Both the position numbers and the translations under genes were made by a program. The notes below the pieces were generated by a model that was not told the origin of the DNA, ran no database searches, and saw nothing but the letters and a program-made list of their open reading frames with translations. A stretch of DNA of 64,000 nucleotides from JACPHD01 sp964431805 (GTDB taxonomy: Bacteria; Patescibacteriota; Patescibacteriia; Patescibacteriales; GWC2-42-12), in the NCBI GenBank assembly GCA_964431805.1, contig CAYSKV010000002.1, forward strand, positions 60,180 to 124,179, given 5' to 3'. This document shows, piece after piece, positions 23,932 through 30,804 of the stretch (positions within the stretch are counted from its first letter, which is position 1; every line of letters begins with the position of its first letter).

Positions 23932-26313
23932 ATGCCAGAAAATAAATTCATCAAATTTTTTGAAGAAACTACGATTAAGGACGTGCCAGAAGTCGGCGGA
24001 AAAAATGCGTCGCTCGGTGAAATGTATAAAAATTTAGCCGACCAAGGAATAAAAGTGCCTAATGGTTTTGCTACCACGGCTAACGCTTATAATTATCTAT
24101 TAGAGCAAACTCATCTTAAAGAAGACATAAAAAAAATTCTCAACGGTTTAAATACTAGAGACGTAATTGATTTAGGCAGGCGCGGCGCCGCGGTTAGAAA
24201 ATTAATTATTGCTACCGCTTTTCCTAAAGATTTAAGCCGAGATATTGTTGAAGCTTACAAAAGATTATCTCAATTTTATAAAACTAAAAATTTACATGTA
24301 GCGGTTCGCTCAAGCGCCACAGCCGAAGATTTGCCGGATGCTTCGTTCGCCGGCCAACAGGAAACTTTTTTAAATATTTCCGGCGAAGTTGAATTACTGC
24401 TCGCGGTAAAAAAATGTATTGCCTCCCTATTTACTAATCGCGCCATTTCTTATCGCGTTGATAAAGGTTTTGACCATTTTAAAATAGCGCTATCGGTCGG
24501 CGTACAAAAAATGATTCGCTCTGATTTAGCCGCTTCGGGAGTAATTTTTACCATTGATACTGAATCAGGCTTTGCTAATACAGTTTTAGTAAGTTCTATT
24601 TACGGTTTAGGCGAAAATATCGTTCAAGGAAAAGTTAATCCTGATGAATTTTATGTTTTTAAACCGACTAAAACTATTATTTCTCATTCTATTTCAACTA
24701 AAAAAATAAAAATGATTTATAGCTCTAACCCTAAACATCCAGTTAAAGATGTTAAGGTGCCGGCCGGAGAGCAATCAAAACAATCAATTACCGACGCACA
24801 AGTCCTGAAATTGGCTAATTGGGCCATGAAAATTGAAAAACATTACAATCGGCCAATGGATATAGAATGGGCCTTAGACGGCAAGGAAAATGAATTATAC
24901 ATCATTCAAGCCAGGCCAGAAACCATTCATAGCGTTCGCGACATGAGCGTAATTGAAGAATATGTTTTAGAAAAAAAGAGTAAAATAATTTCTACCGGTA
25001 AGAGCGTTGGTAATCGTATCGGCGCCGGAGTAGCTAATAGAATTATGGATATTTCCGATATTGCTAAATTTAAACCGGGTGAAGTTTTAGTGACCGATAT
25101 GACTGATCCTGACTGGGAGCCAATTATGAAAATCGCTTCGGCAATCGTTACGGATAAAGGCGGTCGAACCTGCCACGCCGCTATTGTCTCGCGCGAATTA
25201 GGCATTCCTTGCGTTGTCGGTACTAACGATGTATCTAAAAAAATTAAAACCGGGCAAAGCATAACGGTTAGTTGCGCTGAAGGCGACGCGGGTTTTGTTT
25301 ATGATGGTAAACTACCATTTAAAATTAATAAAACCAGCATTAAAAATTTAGCTAAACCGAAAACTAAAATAATGATGAATATCGGTTCGCCCGATATCGC
25401 TTTTCAATCTTCTTTTATTCCTAACGAAGGCGTAGGCTTAGCGCGCGAAGAATTCATTATTAATGATCAAATTAAAATTCATCCGCTAGCGTTAATAAAT
25501 TATGCGAAAATTAAAGACAAAAAGGTTAAAAAGAAAATTGATGAATTAACGATTGGCTATAAAGATAAAAAACAATATTTCGTTGATAAATTAGCCGAAG
25601 GCGTAGCTATTATCACGGCCGCTTTTTATCCTAAAGATGTAATTATAAGATTCTCTGATTTTAAAACTAATGAATATGCTAACTTAATCGGCGGTAAAGA
25701 ATATGAACCGGTTGAATCTAATCCAATGATTGGCTGGCGCGGCGCTTCAAGATATTATGATCCGAAGTTTGAACCGGCTTTTGCTCTAGAATGTTTAGCG
25801 ATTAAAAAAGTTCGCGATGAAATGGGTTTAACTAACTTAAAAGTTATGATTCCTTTCTGCCGTACGATTGATGAAGGTAAACAAGTTATTGCCACGATGG
25901 CTAAATATGGCTTAAGGCAAGGCGAAAATGGTTTAGAGGTTTATGTAATGGCTGAAATTCCAACTAATATAATTTTAGCCGAAGATTTTGCTAAAACCTT
26001 TGACGGCTTTTCTATCGGCTCTAACGATTTAACTCAGCTTACTATGGGCATTGATCGTGACGCCGGAACTTTAAAAATTGCCGGCGTCAGTAATGAAAAA
26101 AATGAATCGGTAAAAATGTTAATTAGACAATTAATTGCTACGGGTAAAAAGACTAAACGTAAAGTCGGCATCTGCGGCCAAGCGCCAAGCGATTTCCCTG
26201 ATTTTGCCCAAATGCTGGTTGAATGCGGCATAGATAGTATTTCTTTAAACCCTGATACTGTTATAAAAACAACTATAGCTATATTGGAAACTGAAAAAAA
26301 ACTGCAAAAATAA
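23932..26313 (+). CDS. ppsA: Phosphoenolpyruvate synthase
   Basis: Converts pyruvate, ATP and water to PEP, AMP and phosphate (the gluconeogenic direction), 793 residues. N-terminal ATP-grasp part opens with EVGGKNASLGEMY and carries AVRSSATAEDLPDASFAGQQ. The swivelling phosphohistidine domain has GGRTCHAAIVSRELGIPCVVGT (catalytic His, about residue 420). The C-terminal PEP-binding barrel has FSIGSNDLTQLTMGIDRD and the catalytic Cys in GICGQAPSD. All key residues are present. It is monocistronic, with a terminator at its end. In CPR this enzyme often links pyruvate to upper glycolytic intermediates. Confidence 0.96.
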   Translation: MPENKFIKFFEETTIKDVPEVGGKNASLGEMYKNLADQGIKVPNGFATTANAYNYLLEQTHLKEDIKKILNGLNTRDVIDLGRRGAAVRKLIIATAFPKDLSRDIVEAYKRLSQFYKTKNLHVAVRSSATAEDLPDASFAGQQETFLNISGEVELLLAVKKCIASLFTNRAISYRVDKGFDHFKIALSVGVQKMIRSDLAASGVIFTIDTESGFANTVLVSSIYGLGENIVQGKVNPDEFYVFKPTKTIISHSISTKKIKMIYSSNPKHPVKDVKVPAGEQSKQSITDAQVLKLANWAMKIEKHYNRPMDIEWALDGKENELYIIQARPETIHSVRDMSVIEEYVLEKKSKIISTGKSVGNRIGAGVANRIMDISDIAKFKPGEVLVTDMTDPDWEPIMKIASAIVTDKGGRTCHAAIVSRELGIPCVVGTNDVSKKIKTGQSITVSCAEGDAGFVYDGKLPFKINKTSIKNLAKPKTKIMMNIGSPDIAFQSSFIPNEGVGLAREEFIINDQIKIHPLALINYAKIKDKKVKKKIDELTIGYKDKKQYFVDKLAEGVAIITAAFYPKDVIIRFSDFKTNEYANLIGGKEYEPVESNPMIGWRGASRYYDPKFEPAFALECLAIKKVRDEMGLTNLKVMIPFCRTIDEGKQVIATMAKYGLRQGENGLEVYVMAEIPTNIILAEDFAKTFDGFSIGSNDLTQLTMGIDRDAGTLKIAGVSNEKNESVKMLIRQLIATGKKTKRKVGICGQAPSDFPDFAQMLVECGIDSISLNPDTVIKTTIAILETEKKLQK

Positions 26314-26323
26314 GCCATTTTTC

Positions 26324-26357
26324 ATAAGAGCAGGTTAATCGCCTGCTCTTATTTTAT
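26324..26357 (+). terminator. Terminator of ppsA
   Basis: ATAAGAGCAGG/CCTGCTCTTAT stem with a seven-base loop and ATTTTATTT tail. Confidence 0.88.
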
Positions 26358-26366
26358 TTAAATAAC

Positions 26367-26395
26367 TTGACATAAAACTACAAATATGATATATT
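26367..26395 (+). promoter_or_regulatory. Strong promoter of the small-gene cluster
   Basis: TTGACA (26367-26372), 17 bp, TATATT (26390-26395). It lies about 150 bases before the first start codon, giving a long leader with a large inverted repeat. Confidence 0.75.
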
Positions 26396-26427
26396 AATAC
26401 AATAATTTTATGCTCTTTTTAAATATT

Positions 26428-26518
26428 TATTACCTCAAAATTGCTGTTAAATTAACTTGTCATTTCGGACTTGACCCGCAATCCATGCATTTTTATTAAT
26501 AACAATTTTGAGGTAATA
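26428..26518 (+). promoter_or_regulatory. Long inverted repeat in the leader of the small-gene cluster
   Basis: A perfect 16-bp stem pairs 26428-26443 (TATTACCTCAAAATTG) with 26503-26518. The ~59-base loop holds a copy of the dispersed tcatttcgg...cccgcaatcc palindrome. It may be an insertion or an RNA structure controlling the genes downstream. Confidence 0.6.
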
Positions 26519-26546
26519 AAAATAATAATTTTTAGGAGAAAGGAAA

Positions 26547-26711
26547 ATGATAAAAATAAAGAAAAAAGTTTTGATTTTTTTAGCGTGTCTTTATACCCTA
26601 GTGCTAATGATTACCGTTTTTAGTGCATCTATTGCACCGGGTTGCAAAACAATTCATGGCAAACTTAAAAATTGTCTAAATTGCAGTTTTACTTACATGA
26701 TGAAAATTTAA
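26547..26711 (+). CDS. 54-aa membrane-anchored Cys-containing peptide
   Basis: A short gene with an AGGAG Shine-Dalgarno site about 10 bases before the ATG. The peptide has a basic start (MIKIKKK), one hydrophobic helix (about 8-30) and a short outer tail containing CKTIHGKLKNCLNCSF, so three cysteines lie outside. No family is recognised. It is the first gene after a strong promoter and a structured leader, and two more small genes follow. The protein is probably inserted in the membrane with the Cys tail outside; a metal- or disulfide-binding role is only a guess. Confidence 0.6.
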   Translation: MIKIKKKVLIFLACLYTLVLMITVFSASIAPGCKTIHGKLKNCLNCSFTYMMKI

Positions 26712-26737
26712 TAAAAAAACAGAAAAGGAGATAAATC

Positions 26738-27109
26738 ATGAAAAAAATAGTCGCTATAATGGGTTCTGTTGTTGTTATTGTGTTTGCGGTTATAGGTATT
26801 TTCTTTATCCAGTTAAATAACAACCAGATGATTTGGTTGTTTATAAAACTGATGCTATTCGCCGCGCTTATCTTCTCCATTCTTTTTCTTTTGTATTGTG
26901 TGGTGGAAGCGATAGAAAAAAATAAATCGCAACCGCCAACTTACAAAAAAGAAAATCAGCCTCCCGGATTTCGCTGCCCTTATTATAAAGGCAAAAACCC
27001 TGGGTTGAGAAAAAAAATCAGTCTCCTACTGCTATACGCCGAGGATTTAGCAAGGGAAAAATATCTCTATTTCACTAACCGCGCAAAAAGGGGGTTAGAA
27101 TGGAGATAA
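26738..27109 (+). CDS. Two-helix membrane protein of unknown function
   Basis: A 123-residue protein with two hydrophobic helices (about 5-24 and 29-53) and a basic cytoplasmic tail with PPGFRCPYYKGKNPGLRKK. AGGAG lies 9 bases before the ATG. It overlaps the next gene by 10 bases, so the two are probably translationally coupled. No family is recognised. Confidence 0.65.
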   Translation: MKKIVAIMGSVVVIVFAVIGIFFIQLNNNQMIWLFIKLMLFAALIFSILFLLYCVVEAIEKNKSQPPTYKKENQPPGFRCPYYKGKNPGLRKKISLLLLYAEDLAREKYLYFTNRAKRGLEWR

Positions 27110-27309
27110 AATGCCCCAACCCTGATTGCCTGCGGTTAATTAACCTGCCGGAATTTACTCCAAGCGAACAAGGAGGAAGCGGGCGAGATATTATTTGCCC
27201 GCATTGTAACGGCCGATCTTGGATACCGGTTAACGGTAAACCGAGGTTCTTTCCAGAAGCAACCGATCAAAATGGCCAGTTGCGACTGAAAAAAGCCGCA
27301 ACCATTTAA
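27100..27309 (+). CDS. Small zinc-ribbon protein
   Basis: A 69-residue protein with CPNPDC (residues 5-10) and CPHC (33-36), the pattern of a single zinc ribbon, and a basic C-terminus. The start overlaps the preceding gene and has a G-rich Shine-Dalgarno run in that gene's coding sequence. The function is unknown; it could bind nucleic acid or the neighbouring membrane protein. A terminator follows 5 bases after the stop. Confidence 0.65.
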   Translation: MEIKCPNPDCLRLINLPEFTPSEQGGSGRDIICPHCNGRSWIPVNGKPRFFPEATDQNGQLRLKKAATI

Positions 27310-27314
27310 ACCAA

Positions 27315-27354
27315 GCCGGTGATCAATCTAAATAAGATCGCCGGCTCTCTTTTT
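27315..27354 (+). terminator. Terminator of the three-gene small cluster
   Basis: GCCGGTGATC paired with GATCGCCGGC around an 11-base loop, followed by a T-rich tail. Confidence 0.8.
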
Positions 27355-27362
27355 ACCCAATA

Positions 27363-27391
27363 TTGACTTAAGGGCTAAATTAAGGCAAAAT
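27363..27391 (+). promoter_or_regulatory. Possible promoter of the 76-aa gene
   Basis: TTGACT (27363-27368) and CAAAAT (27386-27391), 17 bp apart; a TATATT also overlaps downstream. Confidence 0.35.
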
Positions 27392-27442
27392 ATATTTATA
27401 AAATAAACAAAAATATAAATCAAATAAAAAAGGAGACGACGT

Positions 27443-27673
27443 ATGGCACGATTACAATTTTTAATTGTTATTGGAATAATACTGTTCAGTATTTCTTCGG
27501 CTTGCGGCATGATTATAAGTTCTTGCGTAACGCCGAAAGAATATTTCTGGCACGGAACAATTTTGGCGACAATAATAGTTATAGGATCAATCGTCGTCGC
27601 ATATAAATTGCTCATCAGAAAATACATAAACATTGAAACTATTGATTATGACGCTCTTATAAAAGAGCGCTAA
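27443..27673 (+). CDS. Two-helix membrane protein of unknown function
   Basis: A 76-residue protein. Two hydrophobic helices (about 5-30 and 38-57) flank a short loop with Cys and WHG, and an acidic/basic tail ends in DALIKER. AAGGAG lies 8 bases before the ATG. It sits between two terminators as a separate unit. No family is recognised; the size and signals match the three small genes just upstream. Confidence 0.6.
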   Translation: MARLQFLIVIGIILFSISSACGMIISSCVTPKEYFWHGTILATIIVIGSIVVAYKLLIRKYINIETIDYDALIKER

Positions 27674-27694
27674 GTTCACCATCTAAGGTGACAT

Positions 27695-27719
27695 GCCAGT
27701 CATAGAGACTGGCTTTTTT
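27695..27719 (+). terminator. Terminator of the 76-aa gene
   Basis: GCCAGTC/GACTGGC with a five-base loop and T6. A smaller TCACC/GGTGA hairpin lies just before it. Confidence 0.85.
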
Positions 27720-27831
27720 ATTTGACTAAACTTTACTTTCAGGGGAAAATAAGAATATATTATAAAATTGTATCTGCAATCCTATAAAATTTAGGGTTGG
27801 GTTTAAAAAATTATAGTTAATATTTCAAACT

Positions 27832-27976
27832 CACCCCGGGGTTCGGGGAGTGGAGTTGGCGGCAAGGCTTACAGCATGAAGATAAATCAACGTGATAGCC
27901 AATCGGAACTCCCCGAGACTTTTTGCTTACTTTTTAGTAATAAAAAGTAAGTCCTAGCGAAGCGTTACGGATGTTT
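27832..27976. repeat. 145-bp structured repeat, copy A
   Basis: Nearly the same sequence occurs at 46883-47029. It contains ggttcggggagtggagtt early, aactccccgag later (forming a stem), and a strong hairpin around acttactttttag/aaaaagtaagt. It lies in the 420-bp gap between the small-gene cluster and lgt, which also holds a short palindromic repeat near 28046-28083. No open reading frame is seen. Confidence 0.8.
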
Positions 27977-28045
27977 ATAGTAATAAAAGTATAATAAATC
28001 CATTAAACTGTCTACTCAGAAAATAGATAATATTAATTTTATCGC

Positions 28046-28083
28046 AACGGAAACTGGATTCCGGCTCAAAGGTCGGAATGACA
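28046..28083. repeat. Short palindromic dispersed repeat
   Basis: ctggattccggctc...ggtcggaatgacaa, a member of the same family as 18597 and 51256. It lies immediately upstream of lgt. Confidence 0.6.
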
Positions 28084-28096
28084 ATAATTTATTAAT

Positions 28097-28933
28097 ATGA
28101 TTAATTTTCTTCATACTTTTAACCCATCGCCTATTCTTTTTTCATTCGGCCCAATCAATCTTTATTGGTATGGTTTTTTTATTTTGCTCGGAACCCTAGC
28201 CGCAATTACCGTCTCTTTATATTTAGCAAAACTTTATAACCTTAAAACCGAAATTATAATTGATTTGGCGTTTTGGCTAATTATTAGTGGTATAATCGGC
28301 GCGCGAATTTATGATGTTATTTTAGAGTGGCCTTATTTTTCAAATCATCTTTTAGATATCTTTAAAATCTGGCAAGGCGGTTTAGCAATTCACGGGGGTA
28401 TAATCGGCGGCGCTTTAGCTCTTTATTTTTATGCTAAAAAATATAATTATAGTTTCTGGCAACTAGCCGCTATTACGATTACGGTTTTGCCAATTGGCCA
28501 AGCAATCGGCCGTTTCGGCAATTACTTTAATCAAGAGTTATTCGGTTATCCGACTAATTTACCTTGGGGCATACCGATAGATTTAATCCATCGGCCTTGG
28601 CAATATTTTGATTATAGCTATTTTCATCCTGCTTTTCTATATGAATCAATCGGTAATTTAATAATATTTTTAATCTTAATTTTTTTACAAATTTTAATTA
28701 TTAAAAAACAAAGAATTTCTACGTTAAATTATAAATTATTTATTATCGGTTATATTTTTTTATATTCTTTGTTAAGATTTTTTCTTGAATTTATTAGAAT
28801 TGACGAAACGCCGATTATTTTCGGTTGGCGTTTTCCACAATTACTAAGCTTTATAATAATTTTATTAATTTTTAGCTTTTTTGTCTATAAAATCTGGCAA
28901 AAAATCTACCCTAATAAAGCCCTTGAAAAATAA
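28097..28933 (+). CDS. lgt: Prolipoprotein diacylglyceryl transferase
   Basis: Transfers diacylglycerol from phosphatidylglycerol to the lipobox Cys of prolipoproteins in the cytoplasmic membrane. The 278-residue protein has about seven membrane helices, the HGG motif (AIHGGIIGG, about residue 100) and the signature GRFGNYFNQELFG (about 140-152). At least one lipobox protein is encoded in this window (56644-57231). No signal peptidase II gene is visible here. No Shine-Dalgarno site is evident. Confidence 0.96.
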   Translation: MINFLHTFNPSPILFSFGPINLYWYGFFILLGTLAAITVSLYLAKLYNLKTEIIIDLAFWLIISGIIGARIYDVILEWPYFSNHLLDIFKIWQGGLAIHGGIIGGALALYFYAKKYNYSFWQLAAITITVLPIGQAIGRFGNYFNQELFGYPTNLPWGIPIDLIHRPWQYFDYSYFHPAFLYESIGNLIIFLILIFLQILIIKKQRISTLNYKLFIIGYIFLYSLLRFFLEFIRIDETPIIFGWRFPQLLSFIIILLIFSFFVYKIWQKIYPNKALEK

Positions 28934-28981
28934 TAAATGGTGTGTTAGTATTATAAAATCTCTCACACAAAATTAATTCAC

Positions 28982-29035
28982 CCCCGTTAAATAAATTTGC
29001 CTTAGGCAAATTTCCGCAAAGCGGATTTAATGGGG
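28982..29035. repeat. Three-way-junction element, copy 1
   Basis: Outer stem CCCCGTTAAAT/ATTTAATGGGG encloses two perfect hairpins with no unpaired base between them: AAATTTGCC-tta-GGCAAATTT and CCGC-aaa-GCGG. It lies between lgt and rpsT. A second copy with different hairpin sequences but the same architecture is at 30749-30804. Confidence 0.85.
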
Positions 29036-29062
29036 TTAACTAATAAACTGATTAATCAATTT

Positions 29063-29326
29063 ATGCCTAATTCAGCTTCAGCTAAAAAAGAATTGCGCAA
29101 AGCAAAAAAACGCCAAATGCGCAATAAAAAAATTGAAAATAATTTAAAAGACTTGATCAAAAAAAGCCGTAAAGCGATTGAAAGTAAAGATGCTACCGCT
29201 AAAGAACTAGTAGCAAAAACTTTATGCGCTTTAGATAAGGCCGCCGGCAAAGGCGTTATTAAAAAAAATACTAGCAGCCGAAAAAAATCAAGATTACACA
29301 AAAAATTAAACCAAGCTTTTAAATAA
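29063..29326 (+). CDS. rpsT: 30S ribosomal protein bS20
   Basis: An 87-residue, Lys/Arg-rich three-helix protein that binds 16S rRNA. The start MPNSASAKKELRKAKKRQMRN and end SRKKSRLHKKLNQAFK are typical of bS20. An in-frame ATG at 29030 lies in the three-way-junction repeat and would add 11 unusual residues, so the ATG at 29063 was chosen. A terminator follows. Confidence 0.95.
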   Translation: MPNSASAKKELRKAKKRQMRNKKIENNLKDLIKKSRKAIESKDATAKELVAKTLCALDKAAGKGVIKKNTSSRKKSRLHKKLNQAFK

Positions 29327-29346
29327 ATTTGTAAAAATCATATTAT

Positions 29347-29371
29347 AAAAAACCCCTTCTTAGGGGTTTTT
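29347..29371. terminator. Bidirectional terminator between rpsT and holA
   Basis: AAAAACCCC/GGGGTTTTT stem with a TTCTTA loop. It serves rpsT (+) and holA (-), which converge here. Confidence 0.85.
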
Positions 29372-29397
29372 GTTTATATTAAATAAAGTTAACTAAT

Positions 29398-30432
29398 TTA
29401 CAATTTAGCAATTAACATATTTAAGCCGCTAAGATAATCGCTTTGCCCAGATTTAACTTCATAATCAATTCTGATCAATCGGCTTAAAATATTTTTTAAG
29501 GCAGGCATTGTAAAATGGCGCGCCTGCTCTATGCCTTTCTGCGCAACGAAAGGATGAATTTTAAGTTTACTGGCAATCTGGCGCTGGCTTGAACCTGATT
29601 CAAGCGCCTGTTTAACTTGTAAAAGTATTCTAAATTGCCTGACAAACATATTTAATAAATAACCATCGCTTAAGCCAGCTTCAATTTGCTCGTCTAAAAG
29701 TTTAACCGCCAAAACTTTATTTTTTACGCTTAAAGCATCAGTTAGAGCAAAGATATTTTCACTAAAATTTCCTCTAACTAAATTTTTAACATCTTCTATC
29801 TCTATATCAACAATATCTTTAGTTAACTTTCCAGCCGTTTTATAACTTATTAATTTATCCAATTCATTATTAATCTGCCAACCATCATTACCGACTAAAC
29901 CAACTAACATTTCGGCGGCTTTAGCGCTGATTCTACCACCCCGTAAAACCGTCTGTTTTTTTACCCAATTAGCCGCTTCGGTATTACTTAACAAATCAAA
30001 ACTATAAGAATATTTTTGGCTAGCAAAAAATTTAAATAACTCAGCCTGTTTTTTAAGCAAAGGCTTTTCTTTACCGCTTGAATCTAGAAGCATGGGGGCC
30101 GAAGTATTCTTAATTTTTTTTGTTTTAATGTTTGATTCCCAAAAAATTACAATATTATTGTCTTGCTTTTTATTTTTTAAATATTCATGAAGGTTTTCAA
30201 AAATTGTTTTATCTTTATTAATAAAAATATCTTCAACAATAACCAAGCGCTTTTTTGATAATAAAGACGAGGGGCTTATAGCCGCCGTAATCTCGGAAAG
30301 ACTCGCTTTAGCGCCATTAATAATTTCTAAGCCGCTGCCTAGCTTATCAATTTCCCGTAAATATTTATCTTTTAATTCATTTAATTTTAAACGGCTTCTA
30401 AAACTATCTTGGCCGTAGAGAAAAATTATCAT
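29398..30432 (-). CDS. holA: DNA polymerase III delta subunit
   Basis: Delta is the clamp-opening subunit of the replication clamp loader. The 344-residue protein starts MIIFLYGQDSFRSRLKLNELKD, typical of HolA, and has the AAA+-like fold without Walker motifs: KRLVIVEDIF and the C-terminal collar region around SENIFALTDALSVKNKVLAVKLLDEQ and FRILLQVKQAL. The start is divergent from the LysW-like gene, 72 bases away. Confidence 0.9.
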   Translation of the reverse strand: MIIFLYGQDSFRSRLKLNELKDKYLREIDKLGSGLEIINGAKASLSEITAAISPSSLLSKKRLVIVEDIFINKDKTIFENLHEYLKNKKQDNNIVIFWESNIKTKKIKNTSAPMLLDSSGKEKPLLKKQAELFKFFASQKYSYSFDLLSNTEAANWVKKQTVLRGGRISAKAAEMLVGLVGNDGWQINNELDKLISYKTAGKLTKDIVDIEIEDVKNLVRGNFSENIFALTDALSVKNKVLAVKLLDEQIEAGLSDGYLLNMFVRQFRILLQVKQALESGSSQRQIASKLKIHPFVAQKGIEQARHFTMPALKNILSRLIRIDYEVKSGQSDYLSGLNMLIAKL

Positions 30433-30504
30433 AATATTGTAAAATGGTTATTTTTTTGCTATTATTATAATAGGTTAATAACTATTAAAAAACAAGTTCA
30501 ACCT

Positions 30505-30681
30505 ATGCAAACAACTCAATGCCCGGTCTGTTTAAGTGATATTATCATTGAAGAAGAATCGTCGGAAAAAGATTTAGTTTCTTGCTTAAACTGCGGCACC
30601 GAGCTGGAAATCGTTACTCTGCAACCCCTGCAATTAAATCCGCTTCAGGATCAAGAGGAAGAAGCAAGCAACAACGATTAA
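30505..30681 (+). CDS. LysW-like zinc-ribbon protein
   Basis: A 58-residue acidic protein. CPVCLSDI (about 6-13) and SCLNCGTELEIV (about 28-39) form the zinc ribbon of the LysW family. In Thermus and archaea, LysW carries biosynthetic intermediates on its C-terminal Glu. Here the tail is EEEASNND, so that Glu is missing and the carrier role is doubtful. No lysine or arginine pathway gene is nearby. A longer in-frame start at 30409 would overlap holA. A TATAAT (30466-30471) lies upstream. Confidence 0.72.
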   Translation: MQTTQCPVCLSDIIIEEESSEKDLVSCLNCGTELEIVTLQPLQLNPLQDQEEEASNND

Positions 30682-30748
30682 ACGTTAATAAACAATTAAT
30701 TAATTTGACGCTTTATAACAAGGCCGTATTGGCTTTGTTTTATTTTTA

Positions 30749-30804
30749 CCCCGTGAAATAATTTCGCCAAAGGCGAAATTAGCGCAAAGCGCTATTTAAC
30801 GGGG
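30749..30804. repeat. Three-way-junction element, copy 2
   Basis: Outer stem CCCCGTGAAAT/ATTTAACGGGG (one G-A mismatch) with abutting hairpins AATTTCGCC-aaa-GGCGAAATT and AGCGC-aaa-GCGCT. The murD stop codon (30796-30798) and its last codons lie in the outer arm. Confidence 0.85.

Noticed and set aside
29030..29062. Upstream ATG for rpsT
   Set aside because: It lies at the end of the three-way-junction repeat and adds residues not found in bS20.
30409..30504. Longer start for the LysW-like protein
   Set aside because: Overlaps holA and adds 32 residues outside the zinc ribbon; the ATG at 30505 fits the family.
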